The notes: generated from the letters alone by a model not told the origin. Counted from the first letter of the stretch, positions 25,368-33,224 are shown. The stretch is DNA of 64,000 nucleotides from Leadbetterella sp964563435 (GCA_964563435.1 CAZLXI010000009.1:62001-126000), one strand, 5' to 3'. Numbers and translations: made by a program.

Positions 25368-26864
25368 ATGAGTGTAAGAGTAAGATTTGCTCCCAGCCCT
25401 ACGGGTCCGCTGCACATCGGCGGAGTTCGCACGGCCTTGTATAATTATCTTTTTGCCCGGAAAACGGGGGGTAAAATGCTTCTGAGAATAGAAGATACCG
25501 ATCAGTCGAGGTTTGTTCCCGGCGCACAGGACTACATCCTGGAGGCGCTGAAATGGATAGGAATAACGATCGATGAAGGTGTGGGTGCCGGTGGAGAGCT
25601 GGGGCCTTACGTACAGTCGGAAAGAAAAGAGCTCTATGCCCGGTATGCGCAGGAGCTGTTAGACAAAAAACAGGCTTACTACGCCTTCGACACAGCGGAA
25701 GAGCTGGAGCAGATGCGGAAGGAGCTGGAAGATGCGAAAGTGGATAATATCTCTTACAATGCGTTTACCCGTATGAAGATGAAAAATTCCATCACGCTGC
25801 CGGCGGATGAGGTAAAAGCAAGAATAGAAAAGGGAGAGCCTTACGTTATCCGCCTGAAAGTGCCTTTAAAAGACGAGGTCCGTTTTAAAGACCTGGTAAG
25901 GGGATGGGTGTCGGTGCACTCTTCCACCATTGATGACAAGATTCTCATGAAATCGGATGGGATGCCCACCTATCACCTGGCCAATATTGTCGATGATCAC
26001 CTAATGGAGATCACGCACGTGATCCGGGGAGAGGAGTGGCTGCCTTCCGCGCCTTTGCATATCCTGTTATACAAGGCGTTCGGCTGGCAGGCGCCGGAGT
26101 TTGCCCATCTCCCGCTTCTTTTAAAGCCGGAAGGGAACGGTAAGCTCAGTAAACGAGACGGGGTGCTGGGAGATTTTCCGGTTTTTCCGCTGGAGTGGAA
26201 AGATCCGGCAAACGGTGATATATCCCGGGGATTCCGGGAAGACGGGTATTACCCGGAGGCGGTGATGAATTTCCTGGCGCTGCTGGGCTGGAACCCGGGT
26301 AACGACCAGGAGCTGATCAGCCGCGAAGAGCTTATCGGGCTGTTTGACATTCACAATATCCAGAAGGCAGGCGCCCGCTTTGATGTAAATAAGGCCAAAT
26401 GGTTCAACCAGCAGTACCTGAGAAAGAAAGATAATACGGCGCTGGCGGCCGAGCTCGACCGTGAAATAGGAAACCCGTCCCTTTCTGCCAGGATCGTGGA
26501 GCTGATGAAAGAGCGGGTGGATTTTGTACGGGAAATGAAAGCCGGTGTGCCTTTTCTTTTTACCGCGCCGGAGAAATACGACGAGGAGGTAGCCGCTAAA
26601 AAGTGGGACGATCTGGCACGAAATGCCATGCCCGTTATCACAGGGGCGCTTTCCGGTTTAGAGAGTTTTACTTCACAGGGAATCCACGATGCCGTTTTCG
26701 GAGGGCTGGAAGCTGCCGGCATTAAACCCGGAAAGGTTATGCAGGCGCTGCGCCTGGCCGTAACCGGGGAGGGAAAAGGGCCAGACCTGATGCTGATCAT
26801 GGAGATTCTGGGGAAAGAAGAGACGGTGAGGAGGATCGGGAAAGCGGTGACTGTATTGGGGTAG
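25368..26864 (+). CDS. gltX: Glutamyl-tRNA synthetase
   Basis: The 498-residue enzyme shows the class I signatures FAPSPTGPLHIGGVRTALYN (HIGH box) and LSKRDG (KMSKS box), DTDQSR, and a helical anticodon-binding domain with GWNPGNDQELISREEL and DVNKAKWFNQQYL. It charges tRNA-Glu; a tRNA-Glu gene lies at 53139-53210. It ends before a 23-bp hairpin. Its own -7 box lies in the gap after the methyltransferase gene. Confidence 0.96.
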   Translation: MSVRVRFAPSPTGPLHIGGVRTALYNYLFARKTGGKMLLRIEDTDQSRFVPGAQDYILEALKWIGITIDEGVGAGGELGPYVQSERKELYARYAQELLDKKQAYYAFDTAEELEQMRKELEDAKVDNISYNAFTRMKMKNSITLPADEVKARIEKGEPYVIRLKVPLKDEVRFKDLVRGWVSVHSSTIDDKILMKSDGMPTYHLANIVDDHLMEITHVIRGEEWLPSAPLHILLYKAFGWQAPEFAHLPLLLKPEGNGKLSKRDGVLGDFPVFPLEWKDPANGDISRGFREDGYYPEAVMNFLALLGWNPGNDQELISREELIGLFDIHNIQKAGARFDVNKAKWFNQQYLRKKDNTALAAELDREIGNPSLSARIVELMKERVDFVREMKAGVPFLFTAPEKYDEEVAAKKWDDLARNAMPVITGALSGLESFTSQGIHDAVFGGLEAAGIKPGKVMQALRLAVTGEGKGPDLMLIMEILGKEETVRRIGKAVTVLG

Positions 26865-26881
26865 ATCCAACGCCTTATGGT

Positions 26882-26943
26882 TTTCTCACAGATTACACAG
26901 ATAAGCAGAGATTTTTGATTTTATCTGTGTAATCTGTGAGAAA
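26882..26943. repeat. CACAGATTA-type long hairpin
   Basis: A perfect 23-bp stem (26882-26904 with 26921-26943) surrounds a 16-nt loop. The arm contains the word CACAGAT twice at 9-nt spacing (CACAGATTACACAGATAA). It lies between the convergent gltX and S9 peptidase genes and can serve as a bidirectional terminator. The design matches the ATATAAG hairpins although the word differs. Confidence 0.88.
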
Positions 26944-26952
26944 TATAAACCC

Positions 26953-29433
26953 TTACCGCTTCAGCGGAATATCCCGGTTGATCTCCCTGATATCTGTGTC
27001 ATCACTTTGGGAATTGCCCAGCAGGTGCTCCGCAAAGTAATCGGCCATTTTCCAGAAGAAATACTCCGTCATATTCCCGAAACCGTGACGCTGCCCCGGC
27101 AGAATTACAAATTCAAAGCGTTTATTGGCTTTAATAAGGGCCTCTGCCATCCGGATCGTGTTGGCCGGGTGAACGTTATTGTCTATGTCTCCCGTCGACA
27201 GCATCAGCTTTCCTTTCAGGTTTTTAGCCAGTTCGGTATTCTTCTCGATCAGGTAGGAAAAGGTGGTGTCGCCTTTCGGGCTAACCTTTTCGGTTACCCC
27301 GTGATGGCGTTCACTCCACCAGCGGTTATAAATATTGTTTTCATGGTTACCGGCACTGGATACGGCTACCTTGAAGAAATCGGGGTACACCAGCATGGCG
27401 GCAGTAGACATAAAGCCGCCGCCGGAATGCCCGTGGATGCCCACGCGTCCGGCATCAATGAAGCTATGGCGTGCTGCCAGTTGCTCTATGGTCACTTTCT
27501 TGTCTTCCAGGCCGTAGTCGCGCAGGTTGCCGTATCCGTAGGTGTGATACCATTTCGAGCGGGCCGGGTGTCCGCCGCGGTTACCTACGGTGATCACAAT
27601 AAAGCCCAGTTGCGCAAGGCGGTCGGTACGGTCGAGGCCGCGGCCAAATGCCTTGTTCACTGCTTCGGTCTGTGGTCCGGGATACACATATTCAATAATG
27701 GGATACACCCTGGTAGAATCAAAATCAAACGGCTTGTACATTACGCCGTAAAGGTCCGTAATGCCGTCACCGGCCTTTACTTTGAAGGGCTCGGGGAATT
27801 TGTATCCGGAAGCAAATAATTGGGAGAGATCAGCTTCTTCCAGCTTCAGGAGGAGCGTTCCCTTCGAATCGTACAGCTCCGAAACCGGTACCGTGTTCAC
27901 CCTTGATGAATTGTTGACAAAGAAGCGGCCGCTTTCGCTGGCTGAAACCTGGTGGTCAAAATTGCCTTTGTTCAGCAATTTGGGCTCCCCGCCGTTAAGG
28001 GTCAGCGAATAATGGTGCAGGTAATAAGGATCTTCACCGGCCTCCCTGCCGTTGGCCGTAAAGGTGAAGGCTTGTGTTTTGGGATCATAACCCGTTATGC
28101 TCTCACAGTTGTACTCCCCGGAGGTCAGCTGTCTCACCAGGGTTCCGTCGATATTATAGAGATAGTAATGGCCCCAGCCGTCGCGTTGCGACCAGTGAAT
28201 AAACTGCTGACCGTTATTAACCAGGTAGGGCCTTTGGATATCAAGGTAAACGTTGGAGCGTTCGCTGACCACATTTCTGACCGTGCCGTCGATGTTTACG
28301 GCTACAATGTCGATACGTTTCAGGTCGCGGCTCGACCGGCTAAGATAAAATTCGCGGTTATCGCCCAGCCAGTAGCTGATATAATGTTTTCCGGTGTAGC
28401 TCGATTTGTTCCTTTCCTTCCAGAAAATGCCCAGGGTCTGGTTTTTGAAGGCAGCAACGGGAACCTGCTTTGATGTAAAGCTTTGGGAGTCAAAGATATG
28501 TAATTCTACTTCTGTAGAGTCTGTTTCTCCCGGCATCTGGTATTTGTAGGTTTCCAGCGTAGGCCGTTTGGCACCTACATTATTGATCACCCACATGGGG
28601 CTGAGGTGGCGGTTATCTTTACGGGTCACTACAAAGTGCTTTCCGTCGGGCGACCAGCTCAGCCTTACCCCTTTTCGTTTTTTCAATTCTTCGTCTTCTT
28701 TCTCGTAGCCGGTAGTGGTGCTGTACTGATCGCCGCCCCAGGCATAATACTGTACGCCGTCTTTGGTGATCTGGTGCTCCACGATGGTACTGTCTTTTTC
28801 ATCTTTGATGGCCTTCTCAAAGTTGGCTCTGTCCATCCAGTAGAGGTTGTAGTCCCGTGCAAAGAAGATCCGCAGGGTATCCGGTGAATAAGAAGCCCAG
28901 GCCGGTCTTGTTTTCTCTTTGAGGGAGTCGGCCAGCTCCTTTACCTGCCGGGTGGCCAGGTCATATTCCAGGAAGAAGACCTTTTTCTTTAAAGTATCGG
29001 ATTTTACTTTAAGCTTTGCGATCTCCTCTTTGGACTTGAGGGTATCTTTCGTGCTTTTTACTTCAAACCGGATCCGTTTTTCATCGTCGGTAAATTCCAG
29101 CTTTTCGATCTCGAGATGTTGCGCATCAAAAGGGTTCTTCACGATCCGTGTGATCTGGCGTGCCAGGTCGGCATTATCAAAAAGCGGCTGTTTTGACCGG
29201 GTGACCGGATCCACCAGGTACCACCTTTTTCCTGAGGAAGTCTGATACTCATACCAGAACCGGTCAGAATGATTGATCCAGCTCGGTCTCACATCGGTGG
29301 AGAATATCCTGGTTCTGAGTTTTGTCGGGGAGAATTGGGAAGCGAGGTCATAATTGGCTTTTGCCGGCTTCTTGTGCTGGGCTACTGCATTAAAATGCAG
29401 CACTACCCATACCAGGAGTAATAGTTTTCTCAT
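26953..29433 (-). CDS. S9-family (dipeptidyl peptidase IV-like) serine peptidase
   Basis: The 826-residue protein has a signal peptide (LLLLVWVVLHFNAVAQ), a beta-propeller region with repeated strand patterns, and a C-terminal alpha/beta hydrolase domain with the nucleophile in IHGHSGGGFMSTAAM, an acid loop TGDIDNNVHP and the histidine in LPGQRHGFGN. It should cut dipeptides or small peptides in the periplasm. The gene is single and convergent with gltX. Confidence 0.9.
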   Translation of the reverse strand: MRKLLLLVWVVLHFNAVAQHKKPAKANYDLASQFSPTKLRTRIFSTDVRPSWINHSDRFWYEYQTSSGKRWYLVDPVTRSKQPLFDNADLARQITRIVKNPFDAQHLEIEKLEFTDDEKRIRFEVKSTKDTLKSKEEIAKLKVKSDTLKKKVFFLEYDLATRQVKELADSLKEKTRPAWASYSPDTLRIFFARDYNLYWMDRANFEKAIKDEKDSTIVEHQITKDGVQYYAWGGDQYSTTTGYEKEDEELKKRKGVRLSWSPDGKHFVVTRKDNRHLSPMWVINNVGAKRPTLETYKYQMPGETDSTEVELHIFDSQSFTSKQVPVAAFKNQTLGIFWKERNKSSYTGKHYISYWLGDNREFYLSRSSRDLKRIDIVAVNIDGTVRNVVSERSNVYLDIQRPYLVNNGQQFIHWSQRDGWGHYYLYNIDGTLVRQLTSGEYNCESITGYDPKTQAFTFTANGREAGEDPYYLHHYSLTLNGGEPKLLNKGNFDHQVSASESGRFFVNNSSRVNTVPVSELYDSKGTLLLKLEEADLSQLFASGYKFPEPFKVKAGDGITDLYGVMYKPFDFDSTRVYPIIEYVYPGPQTEAVNKAFGRGLDRTDRLAQLGFIVITVGNRGGHPARSKWYHTYGYGNLRDYGLEDKKVTIEQLAARHSFIDAGRVGIHGHSGGGFMSTAAMLVYPDFFKVAVSSAGNHENNIYNRWWSERHHGVTEKVSPKGDTTFSYLIEKNTELAKNLKGKLMLSTGDIDNNVHPANTIRMAEALIKANKRFEFVILPGQRHGFGNMTEYFFWKMADYFAEHLLGNSQSDDTDIREINRDIPLKR

Positions 29434-29617
29434 AAGTAAGATTACTGTTATAGGTTTGAAAAATGCGAAAATATTGAAAAATGCGGATCATTCCCCTTTT
29501 TTTCGAAAATTAGTCTGTTTTCTCTTTTTTTTAGGAATAATTCAGGACTTTCGAAGGGGTCTGGTACCGTTTAATAAAAATGCGCTTTCCTGTAGGTATT
29601 GTTCAAAATTATTGTTA

Positions 29618-29625
29618 TACTTTTG
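29618..29625 (+). promoter_or_regulatory. -7 promoter element in front of a 21-codon ORF
   Basis: TACTTTTG is an exact TAnnTTTG match. A TTG lies 16 bp upstream (29599-29601), slightly close for a -33 element. An ORF starts 51 bp downstream. Confidence 0.4.
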
Positions 29626-29676
29626 AAGTGCGATATAAGTGTTGTCCTATAAAACAGAAAATTAAAGCATATAGTT

Positions 29677-29742
29677 ATGAAAGAAAAAGTGGGAGTTTTT
29701 GTCGTGTTGCTTCTTTTGATATTAGGAATTATGGGAATGTAA
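29677..29742 (+). CDS. Possible small membrane peptide (21 aa)
   Basis: An ATG at 29677 opens a 21-residue frame: MKEKVG followed by an unbroken hydrophobic stretch (VFVVLLLLILGIMGM). It is a positively charged start plus one membrane helix, as in type I toxins or small regulatory membrane proteins. It has a -7 box 51 bp upstream and lies in a 595-bp region without a normal gene. No homologue is known to me and such short frames arise by chance, so it is a candidate only. Confidence 0.35.
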   Translation: MKEKVGVFVVLLLLILGIMGM

Positions 29743-29786
29743 TTTATCTCTTGGAAGAGGAGGTAAATGCAGGGAAGCAATGAGTT

Positions 29787-29882
29787 GTGATCGGACGTAA
29801 GATTATTAGAGAATTTGCGGAAGTAAGGGTTTATATCAGACCTTCCGAGGGTATTTGTTTGCATCTGTCGATAATAGAATGA
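29787..29882 (+). pseudogene. Possible HigB-type toxin N-terminal relic
   Basis: A GTG-started frame of 31 residues begins VIGRKIIREFAEVRVYI, which resembles the first strand and helix of HigB/RelE-type toxins, then runs into unrelated sequence and a stop. No antitoxin frame follows. If the likeness is real it is the scar of a lost toxin-antitoxin unit. Evidence is short, so confidence is low. Confidence 0.25.
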
Positions 29883-29964
29883 TGATAGATTCGGGAAAGC
29901 CATTTAAGGAGTATATCTTTAGAGGGTTTTTCAGGGGTTTTTGCAGTGTTAGTTAGAAATTAAC

Positions 29965-30010
29965 GCCACGGATGTTCGAATTTTCCATATTAAATTCGTG
30001 CATTCGTGGC
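29965..30010. repeat. CACGAAT-type hairpin
   Basis: Positions 29965-29983 pair with 29992-30010 at 16 of 19 bases around an 8-nt loop. The arms contain CACGAATG and CACGAATTT words. It lies at the 3' end of the minus-strand HTH gene and is followed by a T-rich stretch on the plus strand. It is the third word type of the same hairpin design seen in the window. Confidence 0.7.
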
Positions 30011-30028
30011 CATTTTTTTACGGTAAAA

Positions 30029-30457
30029 TCAGGACAGGTTTTGATTCTGACCGATCAGTCTTTCCAGCCTGATCATCATTTCGTCTTTTTCACGCAACAT
30101 ACGTTCGTAAAGCTGAATCTTCTCTTCGTGAAGCTGAACCATTTTTTCCAATGGATTGATAGTAGGGTAGTAGTTGAACAGGGCATTGCCGGTAGCATGA
30201 TCGTTGTTATTGACCGTATTAGCGATAATGGTGATCGCCTTTTCCTCATCGAAATTCTTAATGGCAATATCCGGTATTTTAAGAGCCCTGGAAACCTTGT
30301 AAAGAACTTCAGGTTCCAGCACTTCCTTTTGTTCCATCAGGGAGACCTTTTTCTGGTTCCAGTCTTCGCCCAGCTCATTCGCGAGCGCTTCCTGTTTAAT
30401 GCCCAGCATCTCCCGAAATCGCTTAACATTCCGTCCTTCATGAATCTTAGGTTCCAT
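30029..30457 (-). CDS. XRE-family HTH protein with C-terminal coiled coil
   Basis: The 142-residue protein has an N-terminal helix-turn-helix (about 8-65: NVKRFREMLGIKQEALANEL, QKKVSLMEQKEVLEPEVLYK), a middle linker, and a helical C-terminus with heptad-like charge pattern (LHEEKIQLYERMLREKDEMM). It is probably a dimeric DNA-binding regulator. The gene is single. Three ATnATCCC sites 20-21 bp apart and a -7 box lie just upstream, so autoregulation is likely. Confidence 0.8.
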   Translation of the reverse strand: MEPKIHEGRNVKRFREMLGIKQEALANELGEDWNQKKVSLMEQKEVLEPEVLYKVSRALKIPDIAIKNFDEEKAITIIANTVNNNDHATGNALFNYYPTINPLEKMVQLHEEKIQLYERMLREKDEMMIRLERLIGQNQNLS

Positions 30458-30479
30458 ACTTCTATCCGATTAAGCCGTT

Positions 30480-30566
30480 CAAACTTAGCTTTTTTTTTAA
30501 TTGTAAATTTAGGTAAATTATCCCGTAATTTAACTAGGATATCCCTTTTATAACTGGATTATCCCG
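30480..30566 (-). promoter_or_regulatory. Promoter and three phased repeat sites upstream of the XRE gene
   Basis: A minus-strand -7 box TAAGTTTG lies at 30480-30487. Upstream of it are ATTATCCCG (30517-30525), GGATATCCC (30537-30545) and ATTATCCCG (30558-30566). The sites are spaced 20 and 21 bp, two helical turns, so they face the same side of the DNA, as expected for cooperative repressor or activator dimers. Confidence 0.5.
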
Positions 30567-30694
30567 ACATTTTCTCCTTTTTTTGCACCCATTCAATACC
30601 TTTTAAATAAAATCATCAATGAAACTGAAAAAATTACATAAACAAAAGCCCGGGGATCCTTCAGGGGCTGTAGAATAGCAGGTGCGGAGCTGCG

Positions 30695-30943
30695 TCAGGG
30701 TCTGAGTGGCTGTCGTTGAACCTTCATGTCTCTGCAGATATATTCCAGCAACCGGCAGGGATCTTCGTCAATGGCTTTGGCTACGATATAGATTTCATCC
30801 GCTCTCATTTTCAGAGAGTCTTTCGAGGCGAATTCACTTATCCTGTTAGGACGGATTCCCGTGGCGCGGGACAATGCAGCCTGGTTGATGGCTTTACTGT
30901 CAAGATACCTTCCAAAACTTGTCCTGTGGTTCTTGTTGCTCAT
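30695..30943 (-). CDS. Small XRE-type HTH regulator
   Basis: The 82-residue protein is little more than a helix-turn-helix (INQAALSRATGIRPNRISEF, then LKMRADEIYIVAKAID). It is divergent from the 57-codon ORF, sigma and Cas12f-like genes. A perfect 7-3-7 palindrome at 31001-31017 and two ATCGATAT words (30957-30964 and 31031-31038) lie between the two start codons. It is a natural candidate for the local repressor of that operon. Confidence 0.78.
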   Translation of the reverse strand: MSNKNHRTSFGRYLDSKAINQAALSRATGIRPNRISEFASKDSLKMRADEIYIVAKAIDEDPCRLLEYICRDMKVQRQPLRP

Positions 30944-30956
30944 TGCATTCAGGTTA

Positions 30957-31038
30957 ATCGATATAAATATATTAGAATCCGATACGATAATTTGGTGCTT
31001 ATACTTATATTAAGTATGTTTATATTGAAAATCGATAT
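30957..31038. promoter_or_regulatory. Palindrome and repeated words between HTH gene and sigma/Cas12f operon
   Basis: ATACTTA (31001-31007) and TAAGTAT (31011-31017) form a perfect 17-bp palindrome with a TAT centre. ATCGATAT occurs at 30957-30964 and 31031-31038. The region is AT-rich and has no perfect TAnnTTTG box, so promoters here may be weak or regulated. Confidence 0.5.
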
Positions 31039-31062
31039 GTACCTAAAATCACAAGACAACTT

Positions 31063-31236
31063 ATGCAAATTGACATCCTACTGATTGAACCCGTCAGATA
31101 CCGCGATGCCCTCTTAGGATTATTGAAAGTGGCGGAAGTGAAAGACCTTACCGAAAAGCTGGCAGATGATGTAAAGCTTATTTATCAGTTGATCGACCTG
31201 ATCGAAGCAAAGATCCCGACCGGGAACAACGGCTGA
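31063..31236 (+). CDS. 57-codon ORF heading the sigma/Cas12f operon
   Basis: An ATG at 31063 opens a 57-codon frame ending TGA at 31236. The product starts MQIDILLIEPVRYRDALLGL, is mostly helical and ends KIPTGNNG. Codon composition resembles that of the neighbouring genes. It lies on the same strand as the sigma and Cas12f-like genes, 14 nt before an in-frame ATG of the sigma ORF (81 nt before the preferred start). I do not recognise it. A small accessory or regulatory partner of the system, or a leader ORF, are both possible. Confidence 0.5.
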   Translation: MQIDILLIEPVRYRDALLGLLKVAEVKDLTEKLADDVKLIYQLIDLIEAKIPTGNNG

Positions 31237-31316
31237 TCACTTTTTGGCTGATGAAGCTCCAGGGGCCCTTTAACCGGGGGCACAGCCTAACTATTTATAC
31301 TAAACCCTTACCTGAC

Positions 31317-32162
31317 ATGACTAGCAGTATTACCTTAGAAAACACGTATTTCGACAAATTAAAAAGAGGAGACGAGGCCGGATTAACCTATTTTTACAGC
31401 CGTTTTTACCGTTGGTATGCTTACAGGGCCTACCGTTATATCCGGGAAGACCTGGATGCGCATTGTGCTGCACAGGAAGCTTTTCTGCGGCTGTGGATCT
31501 TCCGGGAAAGCATTGAAGATGTGCCTCATTTGCACCGGTTTATAAGTAACCAGTTAAAGGAGACCGCAAAGGATTACCACAGGAAGCGCAGCAACCAGTT
31601 TCGCCGGAAGCTGCTGTGGTTTTTCGATTATGATGATCCCGAAAGCCTGATGGCCGGGAGTTGCCCGGAGTGGGAGGAGCGGCCTTTACTCGAAATAGAA
31701 GAGCCGGATGAGCAGGACTCGGAGAGACTGGAATCTCTGAGAAGGTTGCTGCCTCATCTTGACCGGGAGCAACAGCTCTTTATCCGGCTTTGCCTCAAAT
31801 TCGATTTCAATTATGAACGCATAGCCTTTTATCTGGGAGGCATCCGCGAGTATGAGGTAGCCCGGCGGGTCAGTAAGTGTATTGAGCAGTTGAAAAGCCT
31901 GCTGGCCGACAGCCGAAAACTGTCGCAGGTCACCCGTACGCACTCGTTCAGGATAGATGAGCGTCTGAGTTCCGAGCAGGCCGATATCCTCCGGCTGCGT
32001 TATGAGCTGGGCAATTCATTTGAAGAGATTGCCACTCGTCTCCGGCTGACTCCGGCGAAAGTAAGAACCCTTTTTATTCAGGCATTCACCATTGTTAAAA
32101 CTAAGTATGGAAAAAGTAATCCTCACACGAAAAGTACAGCTGATCATCAACTGCAGGGATAA
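31317..32162 (+). CDS. Sigma-70-like (ECF-type) factor paired with Cas12f-like protein
   Basis: From the ATG at 31317 the product is 281 residues; an in-frame ATG at 31251 would add 22. Residues about 10-80 look like sigma region 2 (YFDKLKRGDEAGLTYFYSRF; AQEAFLRLWIF). Residues about 137-195 resemble a first region-4-like helix set (LDREQQLFIRLC, FDFNYERIAFYLGG). Residues about 216-262 are a clear second one (LSSEQADILRLRYELGNSFE, EIATRLRLTPAKVRTLFIQA). Usual ECF factors are under 200 residues with one region 4, so it is enlarged. No anti-sigma gene is adjacent. The Cas12f-like ORF starts inside its last codons, so the two are co-translated. Confidence 0.85.
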   Translation: MTSSITLENTYFDKLKRGDEAGLTYFYSRFYRWYAYRAYRYIREDLDAHCAAQEAFLRLWIFRESIEDVPHLHRFISNQLKETAKDYHRKRSNQFRRKLLWFFDYDDPESLMAGSCPEWEERPLLEIEEPDEQDSERLESLRRLLPHLDREQQLFIRLCLKFDFNYERIAFYLGGIREYEVARRVSKCIEQLKSLLADSRKLSQVTRTHSFRIDERLSSEQADILRLRYELGNSFEEIATRLRLTPAKVRTLFIQAFTIVKTKYGKSNPHTKSTADHQLQG

Positions 32163-33195
32163 AGAAGCCCTTAAAGAATATTATGACCGGATGTACGAAT
32201 ATCAACGCCTGGTCTGTAAAGCGGCCAATATGATCAACACCCACCTGTTTTTGCAGGACCGCCTGAAAGATCTGGTGTACCTGACCACCGATGCCAAAGT
32301 AAAGCTGGCGGATGCGGCGAAAGATGAAGACGGGATCCTGACCACATCCCACATGAATTCCGTTTACAGGACACTCAGCGCCCATTTCCTGAAAATTTTG
32401 CCTTCCACCACGCTGAGCAACCTCAACCAGGCGGTATATAAGACCTACCGGAGCAACCGCGAACTGTATTGGAAGGGCGAAAAATCGATACCCAATTTCA
32501 GGAAAGATATACCTATACCATTCAGCAGCCGCGATATTACCCTTCGGGAAGAGGAAGACGGAAAGAATTTCACTTTCTCGCTTTTCAAAATACCCTTTAA
32601 GACCTATCTGGGGCGGGACCGTTCGGGTATCCGTTTGATTCTCCGGAAGATCGTCAGCGGTGAGCTTCCCCTCCGGCAGAGCGCCATCCAGATCAAAAAG
32701 AATAAGATCTACCTGCTGGCCAGTCTGGAGGCGGAAAAGCATCAGTATGAGCCTGACGTATCGCTCATAGCCGAAGTGTCACTTTCTATTGAATATCCGC
32801 TGGTAGTAAAGATCGGGCGGGAGGAATTTCAGATCGGGAACAAGGAAGAGTTTTTGTATCGCCGCCTGTCGATACAGGCTGCCCGGCGCCGGTTGCAGAT
32901 CGCGGCATCCTGGAACAAGGGAGGAAAAGGGAGGAAAAAGAAGCTCAAAAGCATGGAAAATTACAGCGAAAAGGAGAAAAACTATATTGAGTCCAGGCTG
33001 CACCTGTACAGCCGGAAGCTGATTGATCGCTGTATCCGCTCAGGAGCCGGAACCATACTGCTGGTGAATCAGTCGTACAAGGAAGAAGTGGCCAGGGAAA
33101 ACCCCCTGCTGCTGCGGAACTGGAGTTACTACGGGTTAAAATCAAAGATAGCCTATAAAGCAAAATTGGCCAATATTCTCTTCATGGAAGAATAG
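32107..33195 (+). CDS. Nuclease-dead Cas12f/TnpB-like protein (dCas12f candidate)
   Basis: The 362-residue product aligns by eye with Cas12f: an IPIPFSS stretch, FSLFKIPF, a SAIQIKKNKIYLLASLEAEK strand pair, then YPLVVKIG, GGKGRKKKLKSMENYSEKEK, LIDRCIRSGAGTILLVNQ and WSYYGLKSKIAYKAKLANI. Where Cas12f has the RuvC-I aspartate (GIDVG type), this protein has S225 in EVSLSIEYPLV; the RuvC-II glutamate (MEN type) is V320. The protein ends at 362, before the zinc finger and RuvC-III, so all three catalytic acids are missing. It should bind RNA and DNA but not cut. It overlaps the sigma gene by 56 nt. No tnpA or transposon ends are seen. An ATG at 32092 would add five residues. Confidence 0.85.
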   Translation: MEKVILTRKVQLIINCRDKEALKEYYDRMYEYQRLVCKAANMINTHLFLQDRLKDLVYLTTDAKVKLADAAKDEDGILTTSHMNSVYRTLSAHFLKILPSTTLSNLNQAVYKTYRSNRELYWKGEKSIPNFRKDIPIPFSSRDITLREEEDGKNFTFSLFKIPFKTYLGRDRSGIRLILRKIVSGELPLRQSAIQIKKNKIYLLASLEAEKHQYEPDVSLIAEVSLSIEYPLVVKIGREEFQIGNKEEFLYRRLSIQAARRRLQIAASWNKGGKGRKKKLKSMENYSEKEKNYIESRLHLYSRKLIDRCIRSGAGTILLVNQSYKEEVARENPLLLRNWSYYGLKSKIAYKAKLANILFMEE

Positions 33196-33224
33196 TAAAG
33201 ATATGCTGGATTAGTTAGAATGGA

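Noticed and set aside
29571..29903. A 110-aa minus-strand ORF
   Set aside because: Composition is low-quality (many F, N, S, I), no family likeness, and it overlaps the opposite-strand promoter and small ORF. Likely chance in AT-rich DNA.
30619..30678. A 19-aa plus-strand ORF starting MKLKKLHKQK, possible RiPP precursor
   Set aside because: Too short, no cleavage motif, and no RiPP enzyme nearby. The radical SAM gene is 14 kb away.
32107..33195. The Cas12f-like gene as a TnpB of an IS200/IS605 transposon
   Set aside because: No tnpA, no transposon end hairpins or TAM-flanked ends seen, catalytic residues missing, and a sigma factor is overlapped instead. This fits a domesticated protein better.
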